DNA of 30,756 nt from CAG-791 sp045113775 (GTDB taxonomy: Bacteria > Bacillota > Clostridia > Lachnospirales > Lachnospiraceae). The translations under genes and the position numbers were made by a program. The stretch is from assembly GCA_045113775.1 (NCBI GenBank), contig JBGUJH010000059.1, positions 1 to 30,756 on the forward strand, written 5' to 3'. Shown here piece after piece: positions 7,909 to 16,989 of this stretch; the stretch's first letter is position 1; the number at the start of each line of letters is the position of its first letter. The notes under the pieces are model-generated. The model did not search any database. It saw nothing but the letters and a program-made list of their open reading frames with translations, and was not told the origin of the DNA.

Positions 7909-9930
7909 TTGGAAATTCATTTACTCAGTGAAGAGACGATAAACCGGATCGCTGCCGGAGAAGTGGTAGAGCGGCCCGTAAATGTAGTGAAAGAACTGGT
8001 GGAGAACTCCATAGACGCCGGAGCTACCGCCATTACGGTCGAGATCCGGGAAGGCGGCAAGAAGATGATCCGCGTCACGGACAACGGATGCGGCATCGAG
8101 AAAAGCCAGATCGCCAAGGCATTCGAACGGCACGCCACGAGCAAGATCAGGGACGACAGCGACCTCACAAGACTTGTCAGTCTGGGATTCAGGGGAGAAG
8201 CGCTGTCCAGCATAGCGGCTGTCGCGCAAGTGGAGATGATCACGAAGACCAGAGATTCACTGACCGGTATCAGAGCCACCAACCAGCCATTGAACGGTTT
8301 TTCCGCGAACGAACCTGTCCGCCTTGATATGGAGGAGATCGGTGCTCCTGACGGCACCAGCGTAGTCGTGAGGAACCTCTTTTACAACGTCCCGGTGCGG
8401 GCCAAATTCCTCAAGCAGCCCCAGACAGAAGCCGGATATATAACCGATCTGGTGGAGCGCCAGGCGCTATCGCATCCGTCCTTATCTTTCCATTACAGAG
8501 TGGACGGCAAAGAAAAACTCCACACGACCGGAAACGGCGATCTCAAAGAGCTCCTGTACAGGATCTACGGCCGGGAGATCAGCAAAAAAGTGCTGCCGGT
8601 GAAAGTTTCAGACGGACACTACAGCCTGGAGGGCTTTATCGGCAGGCCGGAAGTCAGCCGTTCCACAAGGAACTTCGAGATATTCTTCGTCAATCGAAGA
8701 ATGCTGAGGAGCAACACACTTTCCAAGGCTCTCGAAGCCGGATACAGAACAGACCTCATGCAGCATAAGTTCCCTTTCGCCGTCCTTCACTTATCAGTTC
8801 CAACGCAGGAAGCCGACGTCAACGTACATCCGACCAAGATGGAAGTCCGCTTTTCTGATCCTGAAGCAGTATTCCGGTTCATAGACGAGAATGTCCACGA
8901 TGTGCTGCACAGCGCGGAGCTCATACCTGAAGAAATACTGGAAACGCAGGCGCAGGAGCGAAAGAGAAAGAGACAGGAAGCAGAAGAGGCAAGGCGCAGG
9001 CTTGAGAGCGAGCCGCATCCGGAGCCATTTGAGAGGGCCCGATTTGTATCGGAACCCCTGTCCTCGTACGGCAGTTCCAACGCCGGGAAAGAGGACTCTG
9101 CGGGAGCAGTCCACACGACCGGTTCCTCATTGGAGATCATTTTCACAGATCCCGAGCCGGTCAGTCCCAAGGGGCCCTCGAGGGTGGAAACAGAGGATTA
9201 CCTCTTTGAGGACAAGAGGATCCCGAGCGGCACGCCTGTATCCGGCGAACATCGCAAAGGCACATTTCAGCAGGGGAGCCTTTTTGAGAACACCGATTTT
9301 TCCGACAGCGGAGAGGAGAAGATCCTGCTCAAAGACAACAGGCGGAGCTTTCGGATCATCGGTCAGGTCTTCGAGACCTACTGGCTGATCCAGTACGAGG
9401 GCAAACTTCTCGTGATCGACCAGCACGCGGCCCACGAAAAGGTGAATTACGAGCGCCTGATGAAGCGCCTCGAGAGCGGTGACCCTTCTGCGTCCGGATC
9501 CCAGATGCTGGCACCGGCCGGCGTCATTACACTGACGGGACGTGAAGAAGGCGAACTGCATACACACGAAGAAGTCTTCAAGGCCATGGGATATGAGATC
9601 GAGCCCCTCGGCGGGAGTACTTACGCGATCCGTGCGGTACCGATGGAACTCTACGGAAATGACCCCACAGAGCTCCTGCGCGAGACGCTCGAAGAAATGG
9701 TAGAAGAGAAGATGACGGGAACGCCGAAAGCGATCCTGGCAAAGATCGCATCGATGTCCTGCAAAGCCGCTGTAAAAGGCAATTCTCTTCTGTCCGTCAA
9801 AGAGGCAGAAGCTCTTATTGATGAACTTCTGGGACTCGATAACCCTTACCATTGCCCGCACGGCAGACCTACAATGATCGTGTTCACCCAGTCAGATATG
9901 GACAAAAAATTCAAGAGGATCGTCACATAA
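7909..9930 (+). CDS. mutL: DNA mismatch repair protein MutL (endonuclease type)
   Basis: The N-terminal GHKL ATPase is intact: ERPVNVVKELVENSIDAGA, DNGCGI and GFRGEALSSI. HPTKMEVRF follows, near residue 310. After a charged, low-complexity linker (about 345-470), the C-terminal dimerisation domain carries DQHAAHEKVNYE from D504. This matches the DQHA-x2-E-x4-E metal-binding motif of MutL nicking endonucleases in bacteria lacking MutH. CPHGRP near the C-terminus supplies further metal ligands. The start is TTG at 7909, preceded by CGAGGAAA; the conserved N-terminus (EIHLLSEETINRIAAGEVV) begins right there, so no other start fits. Confidence 0.97.
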   Translation: MEIHLLSEETINRIAAGEVVERPVNVVKELVENSIDAGATAITVEIREGGKKMIRVTDNGCGIEKSQIAKAFERHATSKIRDDSDLTRLVSLGFRGEALSSIAAVAQVEMITKTRDSLTGIRATNQPLNGFSANEPVRLDMEEIGAPDGTSVVVRNLFYNVPVRAKFLKQPQTEAGYITDLVERQALSHPSLSFHYRVDGKEKLHTTGNGDLKELLYRIYGREISKKVLPVKVSDGHYSLEGFIGRPEVSRSTRNFEIFFVNRRMLRSNTLSKALEAGYRTDLMQHKFPFAVLHLSVPTQEADVNVHPTKMEVRFSDPEAVFRFIDENVHDVLHSAELIPEEILETQAQERKRKRQEAEEARRRLESEPHPEPFERARFVSEPLSSYGSSNAGKEDSAGAVHTTGSSLEIIFTDPEPVSPKGPSRVETEDYLFEDKRIPSGTPVSGEHRKGTFQQGSLFENTDFSDSGEEKILLKDNRRSFRIIGQVFETYWLIQYEGKLLVIDQHAAHEKVNYERLMKRLESGDPSASGSQMLAPAGVITLTGREEGELHTHEEVFKAMGYEIEPLGGSTYAIRAVPMELYGNDPTELLRETLEEMVEEKMTGTPKAILAKIASMSCKAAVKGNSLLSVKEAEALIDELLGLDNPYHCPHGRPTMIVFTQSDMDKKFKRIVT

Positions 9931-9966
9931 TTGACCGGTCTTCAAACTCATATGAAGAGGGATCTT

Positions 9967-10929
9967 ATGCCTGAAATCCGCCAAACCAAAGAAACTCCAT
10001 TACTGATCATCGCGGGACCGACCGCTTCCGGCAAGAGCGCTTCCGCCGTAGAGCTGGCGATCCGAATGGACGGAGAAGTCGTCTCCGCGGATTCCATGCA
10101 GGTCTACCGGGGAATGGACATAGGGAGCGCCAAAGTCACTCAGGAGGAGATGCGGGGCGTCCCCCATCACCTGATCGACTGCGTGGATCCGTCCGAAAAC
10201 TGGAATGTCGTCCGCTTCAAAGAACAGGCGCGTGAAGCAGTCCGTGATATCGCGGGCAGAGGTAAACTCCCCATCCTGTGCGGCGGCACGGGGTTTTATA
10301 TCCAGGCCCTCCTGTATGATATTGATTTCACGCAGATGGAAGAAAACACACCTCTCAGGCAGCGCCTATCCGATATGGCGGCAGAGAAAGGCCCGGAAGC
10401 GGTGCATGCGCTCCTGGCGCAGAGAGATCCCGCCTCCGCCGCCGCGATCCATCCCAACAATATCAAGAGGGTCATAAGGGCTCTTGAGTTTATTGAAGAG
10501 AGCGGCAGTTCCATTGCCGCCCACAATGCTCAGCAGAGGGAGAGGGAATCCGCGTACCGCTCGGTATTTTTTGTCCTCACCATGGACAGGGCAAAGCTCT
10601 ACGAGAGGATCGACAGGCGCGTAGATATCATGATGCAGCAGGGACTCCTTGAAGAGGTCACAAAGCTCAGGGATCTGGGAATCCCGAGAGACAGCACCGC
10701 GATGCAGGGAATCGGATACAAACAGATCTTCGGCTTTCTGGAAGGGGAGTACAGCCTTGAGGAGGCAGTCCGACTGATCAAGAGGGATACAAGGCACTTT
10801 GCCAAAAGACAGCTGACCTGGTTCAGACGTGAGAAAGAAGTCCATTGGGTGGATATCGATCAATTCGGAAGCGGGGAAGAGCTGTGGGACTATATGCAGC
10901 GGACTGCTCAGGAAATAATCACAAAATAA
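9967..10929 (+). CDS. miaA: tRNA dimethylallyltransferase MiaA
   Basis: MiaA transfers a dimethylallyl group to N6 of A37 in tRNAs that read UNN codons, making the substrate for MiaB. The P-loop is GPTASGKSA near residue 15, followed by DSMQVYRGMDIGSAK and the HHLID and GGTGFYIQALLY motifs. The protein ends with RDTRHFAKRQLTWFRRE. ATG 9967 is preferred because AGAGGGA sits 5 nt upstream; ATG 9952 and a TTG at 9931 are in-frame alternatives. The gene follows mutL directly. hfq, which often follows miaA in Firmicutes, is not present here. Confidence 0.96.
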   Translation: MPEIRQTKETPLLIIAGPTASGKSASAVELAIRMDGEVVSADSMQVYRGMDIGSAKVTQEEMRGVPHHLIDCVDPSENWNVVRFKEQAREAVRDIAGRGKLPILCGGTGFYIQALLYDIDFTQMEENTPLRQRLSDMAAEKGPEAVHALLAQRDPASAAAIHPNNIKRVIRALEFIEESGSSIAAHNAQQRERESAYRSVFFVLTMDRAKLYERIDRRVDIMMQQGLLEEVTKLRDLGIPRDSTAMQGIGYKQIFGFLEGEYSLEEAVRLIKRDTRHFAKRQLTWFRREKEVHWVDIDQFGSGEELWDYMQRTAQEIITK

Positions 10930-10943
10930 AGGAGACATACTAT

Positions 10944-12224
10944 ATGCGATCAATTTACCGCCGGTTCGGTATTACGGATGAGGTACTTAATTACGCAGCG
11001 CCTGTACTGGACAGGCTCTCTGAGCGCTTCAGGCAGATCGATGAGACGGCGGAATATAACCAGCTCAGGATCATAAAGGCTATGCAGGACGCGCATATCG
11101 GCGAAGCAAACCTTAAAGGAACGACCGGATACGGATATGACGACATCGGAAGGGACGGGCTCGAGAGAGTCTATGCTTCTTATTTTCACACGGAAGACGC
11201 GCTGGTAAGGCCTCAGATCACCTGCGGCACCCACGCGCTGGCTCTCGCGCTCATGAGCAATCTGAGGCCGGGAGATATACTTCTCTCGGCGGCCGGAGCG
11301 CCCTACGACACTCTTCAGGAAGTCATAGGGATCAGGCCTTCCAGGGGATCTCTTGCGGAATACGGCATCGGTTACCGCCAGGTCGACCTCAGGCCTGACA
11401 GCACTTTCGATTTCGAAGGGATCCGCGAGGCACTTGCCGATGAGAAGATCAGGCTTGTCACGATCCAGAGGTCCAAGGGATACCAGAGCAGAAGAACGCT
11501 CAGCGTCGCTCAGATCGGAGAGGCGATCAGCATGATCAAGAGCATCCGGCCGGATGTCATCTGCATGGTGGACAACTGCTACGGAGAATTTGTGGAGCGG
11601 ACAGAACCCTCTGATGTCGGGGCTGATATGATCGTAGGATCCCTCATCAAAAATCCGGGAGGAGGCCTTGCTCCGATCGGCGGTTACATCGCAGGAACGG
11701 CCGAGTGTGTGGAAAACGCTGCGGTGAGGCTGACATCACCCGGACTCGGTAAAGAGGTCGGCGCCACACTGGACGTCCTTCCTTCTTTCTATCAGGGTTT
11801 CTTCATGGGACCTGTTGTGACCGCATCCGCGCTTAAAGGCGCGATCCTGGCGGCAAACCTGTACGAACCGCTTGGATTTGAAGTACTGCCTGACAGCACG
11901 GAGAGCCGCCATGACATCATTCAGGCGATCACTTTCGGAACGCCGGAAGGCGTGATCGCGTTCTGTCAGGGAATACAGGCAGCATCACCTGTCGACAGTT
12001 TTGTCACTGCAGAGCCCTCGGATATGCCCGGTTACGACAGCCAGGTAATTATGGCGGCCGGCGCTTTCGTTTCAGGTTCTTCCATTGAGCTCAGCGCGGA
12101 CGGACCGATCAAGCCGCCCTACAACGTCTATTTTCAAGGCGGCCTGACCTGGCCTCATGCCAAGCTCGGCATTTTAAAGTCACTTCAGAATCTCCTCGAC
12201 AGGGGATTATGCAGTCTGAACTGA
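10944..12224 (+). CDS. PLP-dependent aluminium-resistance / methionine gamma-lyase-like protein
   Basis: This 426-residue protein belongs to the fold-type I PLP enzymes usually annotated as 'cystathionine beta-lyase family protein involved in aluminium resistance' (the Alum_res family). The cofactor lysine is probably K236 in GSLIKNPGGGLAPIGGYIAG, and MVDNCYGEF contains the Asp that contacts the pyridine nitrogen. The precise substrate is unknown; sulfur amino-acid lyase activity is family inference. ATG 10944 follows AAAGGAGAC closely. It lies 14 bp after miaA, an arrangement common in Clostridia. Confidence 0.9.
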   Translation: MRSIYRRFGITDEVLNYAAPVLDRLSERFRQIDETAEYNQLRIIKAMQDAHIGEANLKGTTGYGYDDIGRDGLERVYASYFHTEDALVRPQITCGTHALALALMSNLRPGDILLSAAGAPYDTLQEVIGIRPSRGSLAEYGIGYRQVDLRPDSTFDFEGIREALADEKIRLVTIQRSKGYQSRRTLSVAQIGEAISMIKSIRPDVICMVDNCYGEFVERTEPSDVGADMIVGSLIKNPGGGLAPIGGYIAGTAECVENAAVRLTSPGLGKEVGATLDVLPSFYQGFFMGPVVTASALKGAILAANLYEPLGFEVLPDSTESRHDIIQAITFGTPEGVIAFCQGIQAASPVDSFVTAEPSDMPGYDSQVIMAAGAFVSGSSIELSADGPIKPPYNVYFQGGLTWPHAKLGILKSLQNLLDRGLCSLN

Positions 12225-12282
12225 CCGGAATCATTTCGGCATTTCTGTCTTAGCGGCGCCCGGAGAGGCTTCAGGAGGCAGA

Positions 12283-12978
12283 ATGAACCAATATGAAGAA
12301 TTACCCTATGAGCGATTTCTCTCGAGCGGAGCGCGGAGCCTTACCAATGCCGAACTGCTCGGAATCATTCTCAGGACCGGCACTAAAGGGGTATCCGCTG
12401 TTGAACTGGGACGGCAAATCCTGGGGATCCACGATCCGCAGTGCAATTCCCTCTCAGCACTTCCAAGGCTCAGCATGGAAGAACTCAGGGCGATCCCGGG
12501 AATCGGCGAGGTGAAGGCGGTGAAGATCCTGTGCCTTTCCGAAATCGCCCGCAGGATCGTGAGGGAGAAGGTCCGCAGAGAGCAGAGATTTGACTGCGCC
12601 GAGCTGATCGCTGAATACTACATGGAGAACATGCGGCACCTTGAGACGGAAGAAACAGTACTGCTGCATTTTGACAGCAAAATGTCGCTTCTCGGGGAAG
12701 ATATCATGACTAAAGGCACTGTTAACGGAGCCCTGATCTCTCCTCGCGAGATCTTTATTCAGGCGCTGCGAAGAGGAGCTGTCAGGATCGTTCTCCTGCA
12801 CAATCACCCCAGCGGCGACCCTTCTCCGAGCAGAGAGGATATAAGTTCCACCAGACAGATCAAACGGGCCGGAGAACTGCTCGGGATCAGCCTGACAGAT
12901 CATATAATCATCGGAGACCTTTGTTATTGCAGTTTAAAAGAAATGGGATTATTGAGTGATGAAACTACCGAATTTTAG
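12283..12978 (+). CDS. radC: RadC family JAB/MPN-domain protein
   Basis: An N-terminal helical part with an HhH-like stretch (LRAIPGIGEVKAVKI, about residues 68-82) is followed by a JAMM domain. The metal motif is complete: H173-N-H175, seven residues, S183, two residues, D186 (HNHPSGDPSPSREDI). The family was once linked to DNA repair, but its biochemical role remains unsettled. ATG 12283 is preceded by AGGAGG. The N-terminus is a little shorter than in some relatives but keeps the LP..R...GA..L.NAELL motif. Its end overlaps the PBP start by about 20 bp. In many Firmicutes mreB comes next; here it does not. Confidence 0.95.
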   Translation: MNQYEELPYERFLSSGARSLTNAELLGIILRTGTKGVSAVELGRQILGIHDPQCNSLSALPRLSMEELRAIPGIGEVKAVKILCLSEIARRIVREKVRREQRFDCAELIAEYYMENMRHLETEETVLLHFDSKMSLLGEDIMTKGTVNGALISPREIFIQALRRGAVRIVLLHNHPSGDPSPSREDISSTRQIKRAGELLGISLTDHIIIGDLCYCSLKEMGLLSDETTEF

Positions 12979-15757
12979 GAACCGTCCGGTCTTTCTGGCG
13001 TTTCTGTCCGTATTGATGGCGCTGATCCTTGTCGGCCGCCTTTATTACCTGCAGATCATCCGGGGTGCGGAATTTGCCCGGACCTTTGAGGAGAGCGTGA
13101 CAAGAACTGTCAGTATTCCTGCAAAGAGAGGGCGGATCTTGGATCGAAACGGAAACGTGATCGCTGATACCCGGGCCTCACAGAATGTGACGATCGTGGA
13201 CAATACCGGAAATACAAGTGCGGAAAACGACAGGCTCAACAGTATCATTCAGAAGACTCTCGCGATCCTTTCCGATCATGGCGAGACTGTCGAGGAAGAT
13301 TTCGGTATCTCCTGGGGTGGATCCGGCTATGTATTTAATTATGACGGCTTCGATCATCTGCGATTTTTGGCAGACGTCTACGGATATCCTCTCATCGACA
13401 CGCTGACTCAGGAGGAGAGGGCGAGCAGCGCGGAAGATATTGTCCTCATGCTCGCTGACCGCTACAAGATCCCCAAGGATATGAGCACCTCGCAGCAGAG
13501 CATCCTTCTGCTGAATACGGTCATCACCCGTTATCGTCTGGCCCTGAATGCATTCCAAAAATACATGCCCACCGTACTGGCCAGAAATGTCGGTCCTGAA
13601 ACTGTTGACGCGATCCTCGCTGAAAACGATCTTGACGGGATCAGTATTGCCAACACCTATAAGCGGGTATATAACGACAGCAAATATCTCTCGGGAGTAA
13701 CGGGCTACATCAGCCTGGTCAGCGCCGAAGAAATGGAAGAGAATGAAGGGGTCTACGACGCCGGAGATTATGTCGGCAAGGTCGGGATTGAAGCCAGTAT
13801 GGAGGATACCCTGAGAGGCAAAAACGGATATCGGGAGATCAGCGTCGATAATCTCGGAAGAGAAAAGAGCGAGATCTCCTATGTGCGCCCCGAGGACGGA
13901 AGCGACATTTATCTGACGATCGATATGGACCTTCAGAAAAATGTTTACAGGATCCTTGAAAAAAACATGCGGGATATCATCTTATCCAAACTCACTGACA
14001 GTGTTTCTTCCTTTGAGATCACCGAGGAGACTGACGGATCCGATATTTTGATCCCCGCGGCGGACGTCTATGGTTCTATACTGAGCTACATCATCGACAG
14101 GGATCATTTCTATTCGGACGACTCCTCAGAGAGTGAAGATATGATGCGCGGGATCATGGAAGCCTATCTGGAGAGCGTCAAGGAAGGGATACGTTCTGAG
14201 CTCAGGTCAGGGCGCACGCCTTTCAATGCTTTGACCGCGGAATACCGGCAGTACTCCTCCTATATCAGCAGGGCGCTCTTTGACAGAGGCGTCATCGATG
14301 TAAACGCCGTGGACGCGGACGATGAGATCTACAGCGAATGGACCGGAGGGAGCACAGAATCCCTCGGCAATTTCCTTTACCATGCCGCTGCGGAAGGATG
14401 GATCGACAGGAGCCTGATCGGAACAGAATCCGAGGACACGGACGAAGTTTTCGAAGCGCTTGTACAATATGTACTCGACGAGCCTTGCGAGGATTACAGC
14501 TTCGGAAATATCATATGCAAATACATCTGCGAGTCGGGCGCGGCAAGCGGAGAACTCATATGCAAGATCCTTTTTGACCAGGAGATCTTCGATCCCTCTG
14601 AGTCAGAGAGAGACAGCATTGAGTCAGGCCGAAGAGGAGCGGCTTTTGAATATGTCAAAAGACAGATAAAGAACGGCGAACTCACCCCGGGCGACCTTCA
14701 CCTTTATCCGTTCAGCGGATCGATCGCAGTCACGGACCCCGAAGACGGATCGGTTCTTGCCCTTGTCAGTTATCCCGGCTATGACTGCAACCGCATTCAG
14801 GAGAGCGGGTACATCGACGTGATCTCGGCTAATCCTTCAAGGCCCCTGCTAAACCATGCTTCGCAGCAGAGATACGCGCCCGGTTCCACATTTAAGATGG
14901 TCACGGCCGCTGCCGGCATCAGCGAAGGGGTAGTGACCAAGTCGGATACCGTAAGCTGTTATGACAGATTTGAAAAGATCGACCCGTCGCCGGCCTGCTG
15001 GATCTATCCCAGCGGACACGGTTCTATGAATATGCAGAACGCGATCACGAACTCCTGCAACATGTATTTCTATGAAGTGGGTTACAGGCTAGGCGAGCTG
15101 GGCGGAAGTTTCAGCAACGACGACGGCATCGAGATATTGTCCCGGTATGCCGCAATGTACGGCCTCGACAGAAAGTCCGGTATCGAGATAGAGGAGGCGG
15201 ATCCCTCCGTAGCTACCAGGGACGTCGTTCGCGCCTCGATAGGCCAGTCCAACAACGGATACACTACGGCAGCTCTCGCCAGATACATATCCGCAGTAGC
15301 CATGCGGGGTGATATTTACGACCTTACGCTCCTCGACCATTCCGAGGACAAAGACGGCAATATTCTTGAAGAATTCGGTGCAAAGCCTCTCGACCCTGTA
15401 GAGCTCAGTGACGATTATTGGGAAAGTATATCGGAAGGGATGAGAAGAGTATGCGCCAATAATTCCGCGTTCAATTCTGTCAGATACAGTGAAGAAGATG
15501 GTTCCGGCAGAGTCAGCGCGGCGGGGAAGACAGGTACCGCGCAGCAGGCTCTCAACGCGCCCAACCACGCGCTGTTCCTCGGTTACGCCCCTTATGAGGA
15601 TCCGCAGATCGCGATCGCCGTCTGCATACCGAACGGTTACAGTTCCAGCTACGCGGCGCTTGTGGCCTCTCAGGTGATGCATTACTATTTTGACCCTGAT
15701 TCCCTCTCGGGCATTCTTTCCTCTGAAGACATTCCCAACTATGAGAACGGTGACTGA
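12959..15757 (+). CDS. Class B penicillin-binding protein (PBP2/MrdA-like transpeptidase)
   Basis: This is a membrane-anchored D,D-transpeptidase that crosslinks peptidoglycan with the adjacent SEDS glycosyltransferase. A single transmembrane helix lies at about residues 9-30. A pedestal domain follows, with RGRILDRNG and VGKVGIEASMEDTLRG. The transpeptidase motifs are S643-T-F-K646, S699-C-N701 and K857-T-G. At about 932 residues it is long because roughly 230-250 residues (about 345-590) are inserted between the TIDMDLQ strand and the start of the transpeptidase domain. Such inserts occur in clostridial PBP2s, but I cannot name a fold. ATG 12959 or the preceding GTG 12956 could be the start; the site overlaps radC. 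Its stop codon overlaps the ATG of rodA by one base. Confidence 0.93.
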   Translation: MKLPNFRNRPVFLAFLSVLMALILVGRLYYLQIIRGAEFARTFEESVTRTVSIPAKRGRILDRNGNVIADTRASQNVTIVDNTGNTSAENDRLNSIIQKTLAILSDHGETVEEDFGISWGGSGYVFNYDGFDHLRFLADVYGYPLIDTLTQEERASSAEDIVLMLADRYKIPKDMSTSQQSILLLNTVITRYRLALNAFQKYMPTVLARNVGPETVDAILAENDLDGISIANTYKRVYNDSKYLSGVTGYISLVSAEEMEENEGVYDAGDYVGKVGIEASMEDTLRGKNGYREISVDNLGREKSEISYVRPEDGSDIYLTIDMDLQKNVYRILEKNMRDIILSKLTDSVSSFEITEETDGSDILIPAADVYGSILSYIIDRDHFYSDDSSESEDMMRGIMEAYLESVKEGIRSELRSGRTPFNALTAEYRQYSSYISRALFDRGVIDVNAVDADDEIYSEWTGGSTESLGNFLYHAAAEGWIDRSLIGTESEDTDEVFEALVQYVLDEPCEDYSFGNIICKYICESGAASGELICKILFDQEIFDPSESERDSIESGRRGAAFEYVKRQIKNGELTPGDLHLYPFSGSIAVTDPEDGSVLALVSYPGYDCNRIQESGYIDVISANPSRPLLNHASQQRYAPGSTFKMVTAAAGISEGVVTKSDTVSCYDRFEKIDPSPACWIYPSGHGSMNMQNAITNSCNMYFYEVGYRLGELGGSFSNDDGIEILSRYAAMYGLDRKSGIEIEEADPSVATRDVVRASIGQSNNGYTTAALARYISAVAMRGDIYDLTLLDHSEDKDGNILEEFGAKPLDPVELSDDYWESISEGMRRVCANNSAFNSVRYSEEDGSGRVSAAGKTGTAQQALNAPNHALFLGYAPYEDPQIAIAVCIPNGYSSSYAALVASQVMHYYFDPDSLSGILSSEDIPNYENGD

Positions 15758-16989
15758 TGATCATGAAAAGAACAGAATCGAATTCATTTATACAAAATAT
15801 AAGCAGACTGGGCAGGCTTGACCCTGTCCTGTTCGCTGCTGTTTTGCTTCTTAACGGAATGGGTCTTGTCTCCATAAACAGTGTTGCCCAGGTCGCAGGA
15901 AGCGACACTATTCTGGTCAGGCAGACCATCGGCAGCGTCATCGGCATTATTCTTATGACAGTCCTGAGCCTGGTCGACACAAAAGCGATCACAAAATACT
16001 GGAAGATCCTGTATGTGATCACGATCATTGCTCTTTTGTCCGTACTTTTCTTCGGTACTTCAGGCGGCGGAGCCAGGAGATGGATCTCCATCGGAGGCCT
16101 TACTTTCCAGCCCTCTGAACTGGCAAAAATCCTGTTGATTTTATTTTATTCAGAGTTCATAATTAATTTGGACAAAAAGTATAATCGGACGCTGGTCTTT
16201 GCGCTCAGTACATTGCTGATTCTTCCGCCGTTCTTCATGATCCTTAAAGAACCGGATCTGTCAACCAGTATCATGATCTTTCTTATCTTTTGCGCGATTG
16301 TTTTTGTAGCAGGCCTTGATCGGAAGATCATAGCGGGGGTCACAGCTGCCGCTATACCATTTGCGTTTATCATCATTTATATGTCTGTAATAGGCGATTC
16401 TTCCTTCCTTGGCGAATACCAGCGGCAGAGAATACTCGCATGGCTCCATCCGGAAGATTATGCGTCGTCGACCGCCTACCAGACAATGAATTCCATGACA
16501 GCTATCGGATCAGGACAGCTGATCGGAAAGGGACTCCACGTCGAAGATTCCGGCACTCTTTTGGGCACCGGATTTATTTCAGAGTCTCAGACAGACTTTA
16601 TTTTTGCGGTCATCGGGGAGCAGCTCGGTTTTCTCGGCTGCTGCATTATGATCTTTCTGATCAGTGTGATCACGGTCAGATGCTGCCTGACCGCAGCCCG
16701 GAGCAGGAGCCTCCACGACAGGATCATTGCTTCAGGAATGGCGGCATGGATAGGTTTTCAGAGCTATCTGAATATCGGAGTGACCACAGGTCTTCTCCCG
16801 AACACAGGTATCCCGCTTCCTTTTGTGAGTTACGGACTGACAAGCCTGATATGCCTTTATTCCGGCCTCGGACTTGTTCAGAGTATCTGCCTTAAGAACC
16901 AATCTGCACACAACGACTCGAAAGCCCGCAGAGCGGGCTCGAACGTACAAAATGGAGAGACCGATGAGGATTGCATTAATAGCACATGA
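15757..16989 (+). CDS. rodA: SEDS family peptidoglycan glycosyltransferase (RodA/FtsW-like)
   Basis: A polytopic membrane protein of 410 residues with about ten hydrophobic segments. It carries SEDS signatures: GGARRWISIGGLTFQPSELAK, and near the C-terminus PLPFVSYGLTSL. SEDS proteins polymerise lipid II and work with a class B PBP, whose gene here is immediately upstream with a 1-bp stop/start overlap. RodA is preferred over FtsW because of the pairing with a PBP2-like protein and with mgsA, but an FtsW role cannot be excluded. The C-terminal tail is polar. The last 26 bp overlap the mgsA-like gene. Confidence 0.92.
   Translation: MIMKRTESNSFIQNISRLGRLDPVLFAAVLLLNGMGLVSINSVAQVAGSDTILVRQTIGSVIGIILMTVLSLVDTKAITKYWKILYVITIIALLSVLFFGTSGGGARRWISIGGLTFQPSELAKILLILFYSEFIINLDKKYNRTLVFALSTLLILPPFFMILKEPDLSTSIMIFLIFCAIVFVAGLDRKIIAGVTAAAIPFAFIIIYMSVIGDSSFLGEYQRQRILAWLHPEDYASSTAYQTMNSMTAIGSGQLIGKGLHVEDSGTLLGTGFISESQTDFIFAVIGEQLGFLGCCIMIFLISVITVRCCLTAARSRSLHDRIIASGMAAWIGFQSYLNIGVTTGLLPNTGIPLPFVSYGLTSLICLYSGLGLVQSICLKNQSAHNDSKARRAGSNVQNGETDEDCINST
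16923..16939. other. Perfect 7-bp GC-rich hairpin within the rodA 3' end
   Basis: AGCCCGC, AGA loop, GCGGGCT. It lies within the codons for the rodA tail, about 25 bp before the mgsA-like start. No T-tract follows. It may affect translation or mRNA processing at the junction, or it may be chance in Arg/Ala-rich coding sequence. Confidence 0.4.

Noticed and set aside
6847..7920. Open frame of 357 codons on the minus strand
   Set aside because: It is fully antisense to mutS, which is unmistakable. It has no ribosome binding site and no recognisable protein motif. Long antisense frames are expected from the codon bias here.
12225..12240. CCGGAA-TCA-TTTCGG hairpin after the PLP enzyme gene
   Set aside because: The stem is only 6 bp with a wobble pair, has a 3-nt loop, and is followed by ATTTCTGTC rather than a T-run. 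It is too weak to call a terminator.
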